From positions 62,001-126,000 of the forward strand of contig JAQURM010000005.1 of NCBI GenBank assembly GCA_028715605.1: a stretch of DNA of 64,000 nucleotides, written 5' to 3'. Source of the stretch: Desulfovibrionales bacterium. Lineage in GTDB: Bacteria; Desulfobacterota; QYQD01. The notes under the pieces were generated by a model that was given only the letters and a program-made list of their open reading frames with translations, made no database searches and was not told where the DNA came from. Positions 24,352 through 33,433 of this stretch are shown one piece after another. Both the position numbers and the translations under genes were made by a program. The number at the start of each line of letters is the position of its first letter. Positions within the stretch are counted from its first letter, which is position 1.

Positions 24352-25533
24352 ATGAAAAAAAAGCGATTTTATATAGCCCTGCTAATCCTCCTTATAGCCA
24401 TCGGGGGCATTTTTTATGCCTTGAAGGGCGAAAAAGATAAGGTTGAATACAAGACAGTAAAAGTAAAACGGGGGACTATCGCCTCCACCGTCCTGGCCAG
24501 CGGAACAGTGAATCCGGTTGTTCTGGTGTCGGTTGGAAGCCAGGTCTCCGGCACTATCGAAAAAATCTACGTTGACTTCAACTCTCGAGTAGAAAAAGGC
24601 CAGATTATTGCCCAGATCGATCCCGCCGTTTTTCAAGCCGAGGTGGAGAAGGCCCGGGCAAACCATAAGAGCGCCCTCGCCAATCTGGAGCAGAAACAGG
24701 CACAGGTTACCGATGCCAAGAGAACATTCGAGCGTTATCGCGAATTAATAAAAAATGACCTGATTGCCCAGAGCGATGTGGACACGGCTGAAACCACTTA
24801 CCAATCAGCCGCGGCCTCCTTTCACGCCGCTGAAGCTGCCGTTTCGCAGGCCAGGGCCGCCCTTAACCTGGCGGAATCAAATTTGCGGTACACGACGATA
24901 CGCTCACCCGTAAACGGCATCGTGGTGTCTCGAAATGTGGATGCGGGACAAACGGTCGCTGCCAGTTTTCAAGCGCCGGTACTCTTTACCATTGCTAAGG
25001 ATTTGACCAAGATGCAGGTGGATACAAGCGTCGATGAAGCCGATATCGGCGTCACGAAGCCTGGGCAAAGAGCGGCGTTCACCGTTGACGCTTATCCGGG
25101 CGAGACCTTCGCGGGAAAGGTGCTACAGGTACGCAATGCGGCTCAAGTGGTGCAGAACGTAGTGACCTATGATGTCATAGTCAGCGTGGACAACCCTTCT
25201 CTTAAGCTGAGACCGGGAATGACCGCCAATGTTTCCATCCTGATTGACGAGCGATCAAACGTCATCAAAATCCCCACTGCGGCGCTGCGGTTCACGCCGG
25301 CAGAAGGAGAACGCAAGAAAAGCGTGCAGGAAACTCCCAAAGGCCCTCTCGTATGGAAGGTACATCCTGATAACCGTCTTGAGCCCGTAGCCGTCAAACT
25401 TGGGATCGCAAACAGTCAACACGCAGAACTCCTCAAGGGCAACATTGCGGAAGGAGACCTCCTGGCAACAGAAACGCTTTCTACGGGAAAAAAGTCTGAA
25501 GCGAACAAGTCTCCGCAGTTCAGGCCCTTCTAA
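24352..25533 (+). CDS. macA: Periplasmic adaptor of a MacAB-type pump
   Basis: 393 residues. One N-terminal helix (IALLILLIAIGGIFYAL) anchors it. SGTVNPVVLVSVGSQVSGTIEKIYVDFNSRVEKGQIIAQIDP is the first lipoyl half, a coiled-coil hairpin follows (about 80-160), then the second half TTIRSPVNGIVVSRNVDAGQTVAA. A beta-barrel domain and a membrane-proximal domain follow. I use ATG 24352 because the family starts there; the in-frame start 54 bases upstream lies in the repeat. It should bridge the TolC-like channel and the MacB permease. Confidence 0.9.
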   Translation: MKKKRFYIALLILLIAIGGIFYALKGEKDKVEYKTVKVKRGTIASTVLASGTVNPVVLVSVGSQVSGTIEKIYVDFNSRVEKGQIIAQIDPAVFQAEVEKARANHKSALANLEQKQAQVTDAKRTFERYRELIKNDLIAQSDVDTAETTYQSAAASFHAAEAAVSQARAALNLAESNLRYTTIRSPVNGIVVSRNVDAGQTVAASFQAPVLFTIAKDLTKMQVDTSVDEADIGVTKPGQRAAFTVDAYPGETFAGKVLQVRNAAQVVQNVVTYDVIVSVDNPSLKLRPGMTANVSILIDERSNVIKIPTAALRFTPAEGERKKSVQETPKGPLVWKVHPDNRLEPVAVKLGIANSQHAELLKGNIAEGDLLATETLSTGKKSEANKSPQFRPF

Positions 25534-25541
25534 GAAGACGT

Positions 25542-26246
25542 ATGACGGCGCTGATCGATACCCGAAACCTGACCAAGATATATCGCTTAGGCGATATAGC
25601 CGTTAAGGCGTTGGACAATGTCAGCCTTTCCATCGACGCTGCAGAGTTCACGGCCATCATGGGGCACTCTGGATCCGGTAAATCAACCTTCATGAATATC
25701 CTAGGGTGCCTGGATCGGCCCACAAGCGGTCAATACCTGCTGGAAGGGGAAGACGTCAGCAACCTTTCCACGAAACAGCTGGCTACCATTCGCAATCGCC
25801 GGATAGGTTTTGTCTTCCAGGGGTTTAACCTTCTGCGTCGCACCTCTGCACTGGAAAACGTAGAACTCCCTCTTATCTACAGCAACATTCCGGCAAAGGA
25901 ACGCCGCATGAAATCTCTTGAGGCCCTGGAAATCGTAGGTCTTTCCGGGCACGAACACCACCATTCCAACCAGTTGTCCGGCGGCCAGCAGCAGCGGGTA
26001 GCAATCGCCCGGGCCCTCGTCAATAACCCTTCCATTATCATGGCCGATGAGCCTACGGGAAATCTTGATACCCGGACCAGTGTTGAAATAATGGGGGTCT
26101 TCCGGCAGCTGAACAGTGAACAGGGGATCACAGTTATTATAGTAACTCATGAACCGGACATCGCTGCCTTTACGCGGAGGCATATAGTATTCAGAGATGG
26201 ACGGATTATAGAAGACAGACCAAATGAACCCAGAATAGGGAGTTAA
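25542..26246 (+). CDS. ABC transporter ATP-binding protein, MacB/LolD type
   Basis: 234 residues. Walker A is GHSGSGKS, the Q-loop FVFQGFNLL, the signature LSGGQQQR, Walker B IIMADEP followed by TGNLDTRTS, and the switch histidine VTHEPD. It powers the permease encoded 15 bases downstream. The family exports macrolides, lipoproteins or peptides; the substrate here is not known. In E. coli MacB the two parts are one protein, here they are separate genes. Confidence 0.93.
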   Translation: MTALIDTRNLTKIYRLGDIAVKALDNVSLSIDAAEFTAIMGHSGSGKSTFMNILGCLDRPTSGQYLLEGEDVSNLSTKQLATIRNRRIGFVFQGFNLLRRTSALENVELPLIYSNIPAKERRMKSLEALEIVGLSGHEHHHSNQLSGGQQQRVAIARALVNNPSIIMADEPTGNLDTRTSVEIMGVFRQLNSEQGITVIIVTHEPDIAAFTRRHIVFRDGRIIEDRPNEPRIGS

Positions 26247-26261
26247 CTCGTAACCCAAAAT

Positions 26262-27488
26262 ATGTTTATCTCAACCAGTCTGAGAATTGCCTTGAATGCC
26301 CTCAAGGCCAACAAAATGCGGTCGCTGCTCACCATGCTTGGCATCATCATCGGCGTGGCCGCAGTCGTGGTAATGGTGGCCATCGGTTCCGGCGCCAGCG
26401 CCAAAATTACTGCTCAGATTGAAAGCGTAGGGTCTAATTTGCTCATCGTCATTCCGGGGACTACAACGGCCGGCGGCGTGCGTATGGGGGCCGGCACGGT
26501 TTCCACCTTGACCCTGGCCGACTCAGAGGCAATCGTCCATAACTGTCCGAGCGTAGCCCGGGTAGCGCCTGTTTGGGGTGGAGTAGCCCAGACCGTTTAC
26601 GGCAACCAGAACTGGAGTACAGGAGTCACCGGGACGACACTTTCAATGTTCGCAATCAGGGATTGGACGTTGACAGCAGGCCGCTTTTTTACGGAGCAAG
26701 AGACAAAAGCAGCGGCAAAGGTGGCTCTTCTTGGACAGACCGTGGTGAACAATCTTTTCGGTGGCGCCGATCCCATAGGCGAGATAGTACGGATCAAAAA
26801 GATGCCGATGCAGGTCATTGGGGTCCTCGCAGTCAAGGGGCAGTCCCCTCGCGGCGATGACCAGGACGATGCTATCTATGTTCCCATCACCACCGCGCAG
26901 AAAAGACTGTTCGGGACTCATATCCCGGGCACAGTCCGCGTCATAATGGTCCAGGCTAAGGATATGAACGTGATGGCCAAAACCGAAAAAGAAATCACGG
27001 ACCTGCTGGACCAACGACACCGGATCGTAAAGGACGCGGACCGGGATTTCACGGTGCGCAATCTCTCTGAAATCCTGGCCGCAGCCCAGGCCGCATACAA
27101 AACTATGTCGCTCCTTTTGGGGTCTATCGCCCTGGTTTCGCTCGTAGTCGGTGGTATCGGTATCATGAATATCATGCTGGTGTCAGTGACTGAACGCACC
27201 AGGGAAATCGGTATTCGTATGGCGGTGGGGGCACAGGAAAGCGATATCCTGACCCAGTTCTTGATTGAATCCCTGGTTCTGAGTCTTCTCGGGGGGTTAA
27301 TCGGTGTCATCCTCGGATTGACCGGAGCTGAGATCATGGCTGCCATGTCGGACTGGCCGGTGCTCATTTCATGGCAGGCTTTGCTCCTGGCTTTCGCGTT
27401 TTCTGCGATGGTCGGGATCTTTTTTGGGTTCTATCCGGCCCGCAAAGCCGCCCACCTCAACCCGATCGATGCCTTGCGGTATGAATGA
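26262..27488 (+). CDS. ABC transporter permease, MacB/FtsX type
   Basis: 408 residues. The first helix is in MRSLLTMLGIIIGVAAVVVMVAIGSGA. A large periplasmic MacB core domain follows (about 45-245) and three C-terminal helices (LLLGSIALVSLVVGGIGIMNIMLVSVTERTREIG is the family marker). PARKAAHLNPIDALRYE ends it. With the ATPase upstream it forms the MacB-like mechanotransmission pump. The operon order is tolC-like, macA, ATPase, permease. Confidence 0.93.
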   Translation: MFISTSLRIALNALKANKMRSLLTMLGIIIGVAAVVVMVAIGSGASAKITAQIESVGSNLLIVIPGTTTAGGVRMGAGTVSTLTLADSEAIVHNCPSVARVAPVWGGVAQTVYGNQNWSTGVTGTTLSMFAIRDWTLTAGRFFTEQETKAAAKVALLGQTVVNNLFGGADPIGEIVRIKKMPMQVIGVLAVKGQSPRGDDQDDAIYVPITTAQKRLFGTHIPGTVRVIMVQAKDMNVMAKTEKEITDLLDQRHRIVKDADRDFTVRNLSEILAAAQAAYKTMSLLLGSIALVSLVVGGIGIMNIMLVSVTERTREIGIRMAVGAQESDILTQFLIESLVLSLLGGLIGVILGLTGAEIMAAMSDWPVLISWQALLLAFAFSAMVGIFFGFYPARKAAHLNPIDALRYE

Positions 27489-27491
27489 TAT

Positions 27492-27657
27492 AGCCATCAG
27501 CGGTCAGCTTTCAGCTATCAGCCGTCAGGATACCGAATCCAGGGATCAGGGGAAAGATCTCGGGTTGTGCGTTACAAGGTGGGAGGTTTTTAACCCATAA
27601 CATGGGACCCGCAATTGGAAAGCTCGTGGCTGAGCGCTGATTGCTGAAAGCTGAGAG
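27492..27657. repeat. CAGCTTTCAGCTATCAGC repeat cluster
   Basis: CATCAGCGGTCAGCTTTCAG near the start and GCTGATTGCTGAAAGCTGAG near the end are imperfect inverted copies of a short motif also found at 7661, 12189, 32297, 42630 and 42930. It lies between convergent macB and hydA. It could act as a shared 3' hairpin. Confidence 0.6.
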
Positions 27658-28971
27658 CTATTTTTTAAACTTCACCTTAAGATAGTGTGCCGAACACGAA
27701 ATACACGGGTCATAGGCCCGGACCAGCATCTCCAACCCCAATTCTATCTCTTTCTCCGGCTTACCCAGCAATGAAGGTAAAAGGGCCTGCAGGTCGTGAT
27801 AGATGTTATTGTGATTCTGGTTGGTTGGGATGATCAGATTGGCCCCGATACATGTCCCGGCGTCATCGTATTGGTAATCATGGAAGAGTATCCCGCGTGG
27901 GACTTCCACGGCAGACACCCCGCGGCCGGCGCACACCTTGATAGGTGGAATATCCTCCAGCGCCAGACCCCGGCCGAGGACTCTATCTATAATGTTTATG
28001 GAATCCTCTACAGAATGTACACACTCCACGATCTGGGCCACGTTATTCATGAAGCTGTTATAACAAACCGGCTTAAGTTTAAAGAGCCCGGCCACGGCCC
28101 TGGCTTCCGGGGTAAGCCTGTCGGAGTTCAGATTGAACCGGGCCAAGGCCCCCACCATGTAAGAATCGCGGTTATGTTTTGTATATTTGGCCGTGGAGTG
28201 CGGAACGCAAAACTCGTTAGTTACCTCTTTATACTGGCCCGGCGCCCATGTCCCCCCATCGCTTGAACCTACCTGGCCATGGTACATGGCATATTCCTGG
28301 TCTGACTTGAGGGCGATAAACTCTGTTTCCCGGCTAAATGCCGGAAAGCGTTCCGCCAATAAACAGACTAACCGGGCCACTTCTTTCAGATCAGAAAGCG
28401 CCTCTGTAAGCCCCTGACGCAGTTTCTTTAACTCATCCACCTTTGGATACTTAACAAATCCACCCGGAACCAGTCGTTGCGGATGCGTGGTGCGTCCGCA
28501 AATCGTGTCGCTGAATACGTTGGACAGCCGGTGGATACGAATAACGGTCTTCAACTCAGCCGGATGCGATCCGGCCAGGGGTACAACGCTACCCACCCCC
28601 ATAAGGTCCGGCAAAACAAGATAGCCCACATGGAGAATATGGCTCTGCAGGTTTTCCGCATGGAGGGCCAGTTTGCGAAGGAGCATTGTCTGCTCCGAGA
28701 CCTCAATACCCAAGGCCGCTTCCGTGGCCTGGAGCGAGGCCAAGGTATGCCCGATGGAACATATTCCGCAGATGCGGCAGGTAATGTGGTGCATCTCATA
28801 CCATTTCCGGCCTCTGACCATGGCCTCGAAAAACCGGGGGGCCTCCACTACCTCCCAGCGGCAATCCTCGATCTTGCCGTTGGAGACATTGACTACTATA
28901 TTGCCATGCCCTTCCACCCGCGTTAAATGATCCACCCGGATATGAAGTTCCCGTTTAGCAGACTTGCTCAT
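27658..28971 (-). CDS. hydA: [NiFe] hydrogenase large (alpha) subunit, group 3b-like
   Basis: Carries the Ni-Fe active site. Of its 437 residues, the L1 motif is HHITCRICGICSIGH (CxxC) and the L2 motif DPCISCSAH near the C-terminus supplies the other two cysteines. Only eight residues follow the L2 histidine, a short tail for a maturation protease to cut. RVEGHGNIVV and the length match cytoplasmic bidirectional (sulf)hydrogenases. It is the last gene of hydB-hydG-hydD-hydA; the start overlaps hydD by four bases. Together they would move electrons between H2 and NAD(P)H. The hyp genes at 43-49 kb would insert its cofactor. Confidence 0.93.
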   Translation of the reverse strand: MSKSAKRELHIRVDHLTRVEGHGNIVVNVSNGKIEDCRWEVVEAPRFFEAMVRGRKWYEMHHITCRICGICSIGHTLASLQATEAALGIEVSEQTMLLRKLALHAENLQSHILHVGYLVLPDLMGVGSVVPLAGSHPAELKTVIRIHRLSNVFSDTICGRTTHPQRLVPGGFVKYPKVDELKKLRQGLTEALSDLKEVARLVCLLAERFPAFSRETEFIALKSDQEYAMYHGQVGSSDGGTWAPGQYKEVTNEFCVPHSTAKYTKHNRDSYMVGALARFNLNSDRLTPEARAVAGLFKLKPVCYNSFMNNVAQIVECVHSVEDSINIIDRVLGRGLALEDIPPIKVCAGRGVSAVEVPRGILFHDYQYDDAGTCIGANLIIPTNQNHNNIYHDLQALLPSLLGKPEKEIELGLEMLVRAYDPCISCSAHYLKVKFKK

Positions 28972-29708
28972 CTGGCCTCCTCCCGATACCCATCGTAAAG
29001 CCTTATTTGCCCGAGTGCTTCACCGGCGGAGATGCCAAAACGCCCCAACAGCGCGCGGGCGGCATCCATATTCGGGTCATCTACCAGGCCGCGGCAACCC
29101 GAGCAATAGGCCCCCTCGGTAATACAACAGGCCCCGCAGCCGGCCCTGGTCACCGGCCCCATACAAAACTGGCCCTTGAGAAGCACACAGACATTTCCCG
29201 CCTTCTTACAATCCACACACATCGGATAATTGGGGATAAAAGGCTTCTTGCCCTGCAACAGGGCCTTGAGTACCTGGACAAACTCCTCACGGTTTATCGG
29301 GCAACCGTGGACATTGGCATCTACCGAAACTACTGCTGAAACCGGCCGGGCCGCATAAGTATTATACCAATGGGCCTTATCGCCATAGACATAGCGCCGC
29401 ACGAATTTTTCATCTTGAAAATTCTTCATGCAATTAATCCCGCCGATAGTAGCACAAGCCCCTATGGCCACCAGTATTCCGGCCTTTCCCCGGATGGCTT
29501 TTATCCGTTCTTCGTCACTCTTTCGGGTGATAGAACCTTCTACCAGGGCAATGTCATAATGGTCGCTCTGCTCCTTCATGGCCTCACGCCAGGTGACTAT
29601 CTCCACCTGTCCCAGGACATCCAGCACAGCCTCTTCCAGGTTGACGATCTGCAACTGATCGCCCTCGCAGCCGGCAAAATCAAAGATGGCCACCCTTGGC
29701 TTGCTCAT
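28968..29708 (-). CDS. hydD: [NiFe] hydrogenase small (delta) subunit, group 3b-like
   Basis: 246 residues. It should hold the iron-sulfur relay to the Ni-Fe site. Further cysteines for clusters lie in GACATIGG, VHGCPINREEF, CVDCKKAGNVC, FCMGPVTRAGCGACC and CSGCRG. The usual N-terminal C-x-x-C reads GCEGDQ, so the second proximal-cluster ligand is aspartate. No twin-arginine signal is present, which fits a cytoplasmic enzyme. It overlaps hydG and hydA by four bases each. Confidence 0.92.
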   Translation of the reverse strand: MSKPRVAIFDFAGCEGDQLQIVNLEEAVLDVLGQVEIVTWREAMKEQSDHYDIALVEGSITRKSDEERIKAIRGKAGILVAIGACATIGGINCMKNFQDEKFVRRYVYGDKAHWYNTYAARPVSAVVSVDANVHGCPINREEFVQVLKALLQGKKPFIPNYPMCVDCKKAGNVCVLLKGQFCMGPVTRAGCGACCITEGAYCSGCRGLVDDPNMDAARALLGRFGISAGEALGQIRLYDGYREEAR

Positions 29709-30532
29709 GACAAGGCCTCCTCCAGATTCTTTATCGCCGCAAAATTAAACACCGGCCCCTCCTGACAGACATAAACCGGACCCATCTGACAGTGGCCGCA
29801 CTTGCCTAACCCACATTTCATCTTCCTCTCAAGGGAAACGATGATATGATCATCGGCCAGGCCCTTGGCCCTGGCCGCGGCTATGGCAAAACGATACATC
29901 ACCGGCGGCCCGACCATAATGGCATACGTCTTTTTAGGATCAATGGTAAATTTCGGGAAAAGGGTGGTAATGACCCCCACATTGCCCTTCCAGGAGGCAT
30001 CGCCTACATCCACGGTCTCCAGGTATTCAAGGTCCGGACGCCTTGCCAGGGAAGCAATCTCTGCCTTGAAAAGACGGTCGGCCGGTGTTCGCGCCCCGAA
30101 GAGTATAATTATTCTGCCGTAATCCCTTCGCCTTTCCAGGGCATAGTTGATAAAAGACCGCAAAGGCACGATTCCCAGCCCCCCGGCCACAAACAGAAGG
30201 TCTTTACCTTTGAGATCCTCAAACGGGAAGTGCGTACCATAAGGGCCGCGTATGCCGATAACATCTCCCGCTTTCAGGTTATGCAAGGCGTTGGTAACAT
30301 TGCCGGCCCGGCGCACACATATCTCAAAATCTGTTTTTTTGTTGGGCGCCGAAGAGACCGAAATAGGACATTCACCCACACCAAATACAGAAACCTCGAC
30401 AAACTGTCCCGGCTTATGCCCCAGAGGCTTTCCATCATTAGGACGAACCATAAACAGCTTTTCCATAGCCGTCTGCTCTTCGATCTTCATAATAGTGGCG
30501 AGACCGGGCAGGTAGGGAGATGGTGAGCCCAT
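29705..30532 (-). CDS. hydG: Hydrogenase gamma subunit, FAD/NAD(P)-binding
   Basis: 275 residues. Ferredoxin-NADP reductase-like: an FAD-binding barrel ends in GIRGPYGTHFPFE, then the nucleotide-binding LLFVAGGLGIVPLRSFI. A C-terminal 2Fe-2S segment has CGLGKCGHCQMGPVYVC. This is the diaphorase part of the enzyme, exchanging electrons with NAD(P)H. It lies between hydB and hydD and overlaps the latter. The start is ATG 30532. Confidence 0.92.
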   Translation of the reverse strand: MGSPSPYLPGLATIMKIEEQTAMEKLFMVRPNDGKPLGHKPGQFVEVSVFGVGECPISVSSAPNKKTDFEICVRRAGNVTNALHNLKAGDVIGIRGPYGTHFPFEDLKGKDLLFVAGGLGIVPLRSFINYALERRRDYGRIIILFGARTPADRLFKAEIASLARRPDLEYLETVDVGDASWKGNVGVITTLFPKFTIDPKKTYAIMVGPPVMYRFAIAAARAKGLADDHIIVSLERKMKCGLGKCGHCQMGPVYVCQEGPVFNFAAIKNLEEALS

Positions 30533-30534
30533 GA

Positions 30535-31593
30535 TTAGATACCCTCCTTCAAACGATTAAAGACCGTTACGGGATCGGCTATATCAGACGGGCACTGTGC
30601 GGAACAACGTCCACACCCCACGCAGGCAATATCGCCAAAACGCCTGTATATGAACTGCCCCTTACGATAAAAACGGTGGCGGTAGCGGTCAGCCCGATGG
30701 CCGCGAAAATTACCGCCGCCCGCTACCCGGGCAAAGTCGCTCAAAAGACACCCATCCCAGGTACGATAGCGGCTGCCTTTTTTAAGGTCTATGGAGACAT
30801 CGTCCCGGACATCAAAACAGTAGCAGGTTGGACATACTAAGTTACAGGTCCCGCAACTAAAACAAAGATGGGACTTTTCCTCCCAGATAACGTGTTCCTC
30901 ATTGCCATCTAAAAGGGATGGGAGTTCAAGATAAGAAAAACTCAACCGGTTGGCATCACAGCGTTTTCTCGCCTCCGCCCGTACCTTGTCCCTTTCTTTC
31001 ACCTCAGCCGGCGCAGCTTCCCTGGTGCGGGGGGCCGTCTTGAGAAGCGAAGCCCCTTTCTTGCTGCCCACATCCACTACATAACACTGCCCGATATCCG
31101 TCAACATCAAATCGAAACCACCCGCCACAGTGTCAGCCCCCATGCTGCTCCAGAAGGCCCTGGGCGCTACCTTGACCGGATCGATGCCGATAATCGTAGT
31201 CCGCTTACGACGTTCAAGGTAGTGGTTATCCTGAGGAATAGCGGAAAACACCTTATCCATCTGGTTTATGGCTATAATGTCATACGGGTGTACGCCAAAA
31301 ATAATCAACTCTTCTTTCGGTGCATCCGCCTTGATTGATCCCGGCGACAGGTTAAAGGTCAAAAGCTGCTCATAGGCCGGTAAGAGGTATTTCTTGGGAG
31401 GGATAAGCGTAACATCAAAAGAAAGGGTCATCTCCCCCGGTGAATTAATCGGAGCATAAGTGTAAAAGCCGCTATCCCCGGGTATGGAAGAAACTGCCGA
31501 CTGGTCCTTTACGCCGACCACGGTATTCTTCTGGCGCAAAAGCTCCGCCACAAACAAATGCAGTCCTTCTTTCTCAATAATTGCCAGGCTCAT
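30535..31593 (-). CDS. hydB: Hydrogenase beta subunit, 4Fe-4S protein
   Basis: 352 residues. Two 4Fe-4S motifs: CFSCGTCNLVCPTCYC and CVGCGRCSAQCPSD. The rest is the HydB/sulfhydrogenase beta domain seen next to ferredoxin motifs (for example FGVHPYDIIAINQMD). It should pass electrons between the flavin subunit and the delta subunit. It is the first gene of the operon and lies behind the promoter at 31659-31687. Confidence 0.92.
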   Translation of the reverse strand: MSLAIIEKEGLHLFVAELLRQKNTVVGVKDQSAVSSIPGDSGFYTYAPINSPGEMTLSFDVTLIPPKKYLLPAYEQLLTFNLSPGSIKADAPKEELIIFGVHPYDIIAINQMDKVFSAIPQDNHYLERRKRTTIIGIDPVKVAPRAFWSSMGADTVAGGFDLMLTDIGQCYVVDVGSKKGASLLKTAPRTREAAPAEVKERDKVRAEARKRCDANRLSFSYLELPSLLDGNEEHVIWEEKSHLCFSCGTCNLVCPTCYCFDVRDDVSIDLKKGSRYRTWDGCLLSDFARVAGGGNFRGHRADRYRHRFYRKGQFIYRRFGDIACVGCGRCSAQCPSDIADPVTVFNRLKEGI

Positions 31594-31658
31594 ATCGCCA
31601 CCTATTAGACCTTTCCCCTGCTATAAGATCCTGAACTCTAATATGGAAACACTGCTCT

Positions 31659-31687
31659 TATATATGCAACCAGCTTGTCTGTGTCAA
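31659..31687 (-). promoter_or_regulatory. Promoter of the hydrogenase operon with overlapping palindrome
   Basis: On the minus strand TTGACA (31687-31682) and TATATA (31664-31659) are 17 bases apart, close to the sigma-70 consensus. A perfect 14-bp palindrome TCAAGAATTCTTGA (31684-31697) overlaps the -35 box, a position suited to a repressor. The leader is about 55-60 bases. Confidence 0.7.
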
Positions 31688-31715
31688 GAATTCTTGAATT
31701 AATTCCAGATGTTGT

Positions 31716-32279
31716 TCACCTTTTCTCAAACCCTGTCCCTGTCTCCAGGATAACCTTATCTTCCCCGCCCGACTCTTTTAAAAAGACGTTTACCCGCTCG
31801 GAACAGGCGGTATTGATTTTTTTGCCCACATATTGAGGCTCGATGGGTAACTCCCGATGGCCGCGATCCACAAGTACCGCCAATTCCACTCCCTTGGGAC
31901 GCCCAAAATCCATAAGGGCATCCAGCGCCGCCCTAACCGTGCGCCCGGTAAAAAGAACATCATCCACTAAGATAATCTTCTGATCCTCGACAGGGAAACC
32001 TATCTCTGTTTTATGAACTAATGGCTGGCGACCAATCATGCTCCAGTCATCACGATAAAGGGTTATGTCCAGTATGCCCATAGGCACATCCGCCTGTTCC
32101 GTATGCATAATTTTTCCCTTCAGACGCTGGGCCAGAAAAACACCACCGGTTCGAATGCCTACGAGGGCCAGCCCCTCTACCCCCTTGTTCCTCTCCAGGA
32201 TCTGGTGAGCCATTCTGGCCAAAACACGGTTAATCTCTTCCTCATCCATCAATGTTATTTCTTTGGACATTATCCACAT
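31716..32279 (-). CDS. pyrR: PyrR: pyrimidine regulator / uracil phosphoribosyltransferase
   Basis: 187 residues. The PRPP-binding motif IILVDDVLFTGRTVRAALDAL is clear. GVEGLALVGIRTGGVFLAQRLK and VDRGHRELPIEPQYVGKKI are standard PyrR features. In Gram-positive bacteria PyrR binds pyr mRNA and causes termination in the presence of UMP. Here it is 24 kb from pyrB, whose leader has a terminator, so RNA-based control is possible but no canonical PyrR-binding loop was recognised. Two start codons (32279 and 32270) are equally likely. Confidence 0.93.
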   Translation of the reverse strand: MWIMSKEITLMDEEEINRVLARMAHQILERNKGVEGLALVGIRTGGVFLAQRLKGKIMHTEQADVPMGILDITLYRDDWSMIGRQPLVHKTEIGFPVEDQKIILVDDVLFTGRTVRAALDALMDFGRPKGVELAVLVDRGHRELPIEPQYVGKKINTACSERVNVFLKESGGEDKVILETGTGFEKR

Positions 32280-32296
32280 AACCTCGTTTATTTATA

Positions 32297-32355
32297 AGCA
32301 TTCAGCTATCAGCACTCAGCTTTCAGCTAATTACTGATGGCTGATAGCTGAATGC
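32297..32355. repeat. Hairpin repeat, GCATTCAGCTATCAGC arms
   Basis: GCATTCAGCTATCAGC (32298-32313) faces GCTGATAGCTGAATGC (32340-32355), with a partial third unit between. The hairpin lies between the BioD-like gene and pyrR. Confidence 0.75.
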
Positions 32356-32360
32356 TTAGT

Positions 32361-33431
32361 TTATTTTTTCTTTAGACCAAGTTTGGCATACAGGCGGTCA
32401 AAATCGACATATTCCTTAATAAGATGGACGCCTCTTTCCACCTTTTCCGTCTCACGCAGCCTTATACGAAAAGAGAGCTTCTCCATACTCTTGGCAATAG
32501 TATAGGTGTCGCCGGACAGGACAACGATGGGAATTCCCTTTTCCTCAGCCCGCCCGATAATTATGTCATTAGGATATAAGTTGCCGGTCAACAAAATACA
32601 TCTGGCCCCGCCTTCTATGGAAGCCAGTTGAATATCCGACCGATCCCCTCCCACAATGACCCCCACATTCTTAGACTTTCTGAAATATTCCAAAAACATG
32701 TTAACCTGCATGCCTCCGATCAGAAACTGTTCTACCAGATTATCCAGGCGATGATGACAGCAGATGACTTTCCCGCCAAGCTGCTCCGCTATATATTCCA
32801 CCTTGACCGAGGCCATCAGAGGATCATAAGGCACTACCCCCAGGACACTTATCCCTTTTTTCTCCAGATAAGGTACTATTAATTCCTGTACATCGCTCAT
32901 ATATTCAGACGTTATATTATTCAAAATGACACCGGCGAGGTGTTCCTTGAAATTATCCTGGGCATCCAGTATGCTGTCGACATAGAAATCCCCCCGATAC
33001 CGGTCGATGAGGACAATTTTCGCCTCAAGCCTCCTTACTAATTTAGTTGCCGGTATGCCCATGTAACTACCGGTATGAAAGCTGCCCGAGCCGCCCACTA
33101 TCATAACCTCCTTGTTTATGGCCAGGGACTTAAAGGCCTTGACGATCTTGCGATCCAGGCCTTTCATATCCTCACGCAGGGCGTCTATCAAGACATCCTG
33201 AGTGATGACCACCGGACAGACGAGCTCCAGGGGATCGGAAAGTTTTAAAAAACGATATATAAACCACGCATCTTTGTCCGTGAGGATGTTTTCAACCTCT
33301 GCCGGCAGTATCCCCACAGGCTTCTGGTAGCCGACACTAAAACCGTCCTTCTGCAATTGGGCGCCAATACCCATGGTAACCATACTCTTGCCGGAATAAC
33401 CGGCCGTAGAACTTACATATAATGTAACCAT
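32361..33431 (-). CDS. BioD-like P-loop plus DRTGG domain protein
   Basis: 356 residues. The N-terminal half is a BioD/CobQ-like P-loop domain (YVSSTAGYSGKSMVTMGIGAQL; the loop reads AGYSGKS) and the C-terminal half is a DRTGG domain (about 215-320, with NVGVIVGGDRSDIQLASIEGG). The same pair of domains forms the N-terminal part of the long bacterial phosphotransacetylases, but the catalytic PTA domain is absent. It follows the acetate-CoA ligase by two bases, so it may regulate or assist acetate metabolism. No direct function can be assigned. Confidence 0.8.
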   Translation of the reverse strand: MVTLYVSSTAGYSGKSMVTMGIGAQLQKDGFSVGYQKPVGILPAEVENILTDKDAWFIYRFLKLSDPLELVCPVVITQDVLIDALREDMKGLDRKIVKAFKSLAINKEVMIVGGSGSFHTGSYMGIPATKLVRRLEAKIVLIDRYRGDFYVDSILDAQDNFKEHLAGVILNNITSEYMSDVQELIVPYLEKKGISVLGVVPYDPLMASVKVEYIAEQLGGKVICCHHRLDNLVEQFLIGGMQVNMFLEYFRKSKNVGVIVGGDRSDIQLASIEGGARCILLTGNLYPNDIIIGRAEEKGIPIVVLSGDTYTIAKSMEKLSFRIRLRETEKVERGVHLIKEYVDFDRLYAKLGLKKK

Positions 33432-33433
33432 AC

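Noticed and set aside
27796-28930. Long plus-strand open frames opposite hydA
   Set aside because: Antisense shadows of the highly conserved hydrogenase gene.
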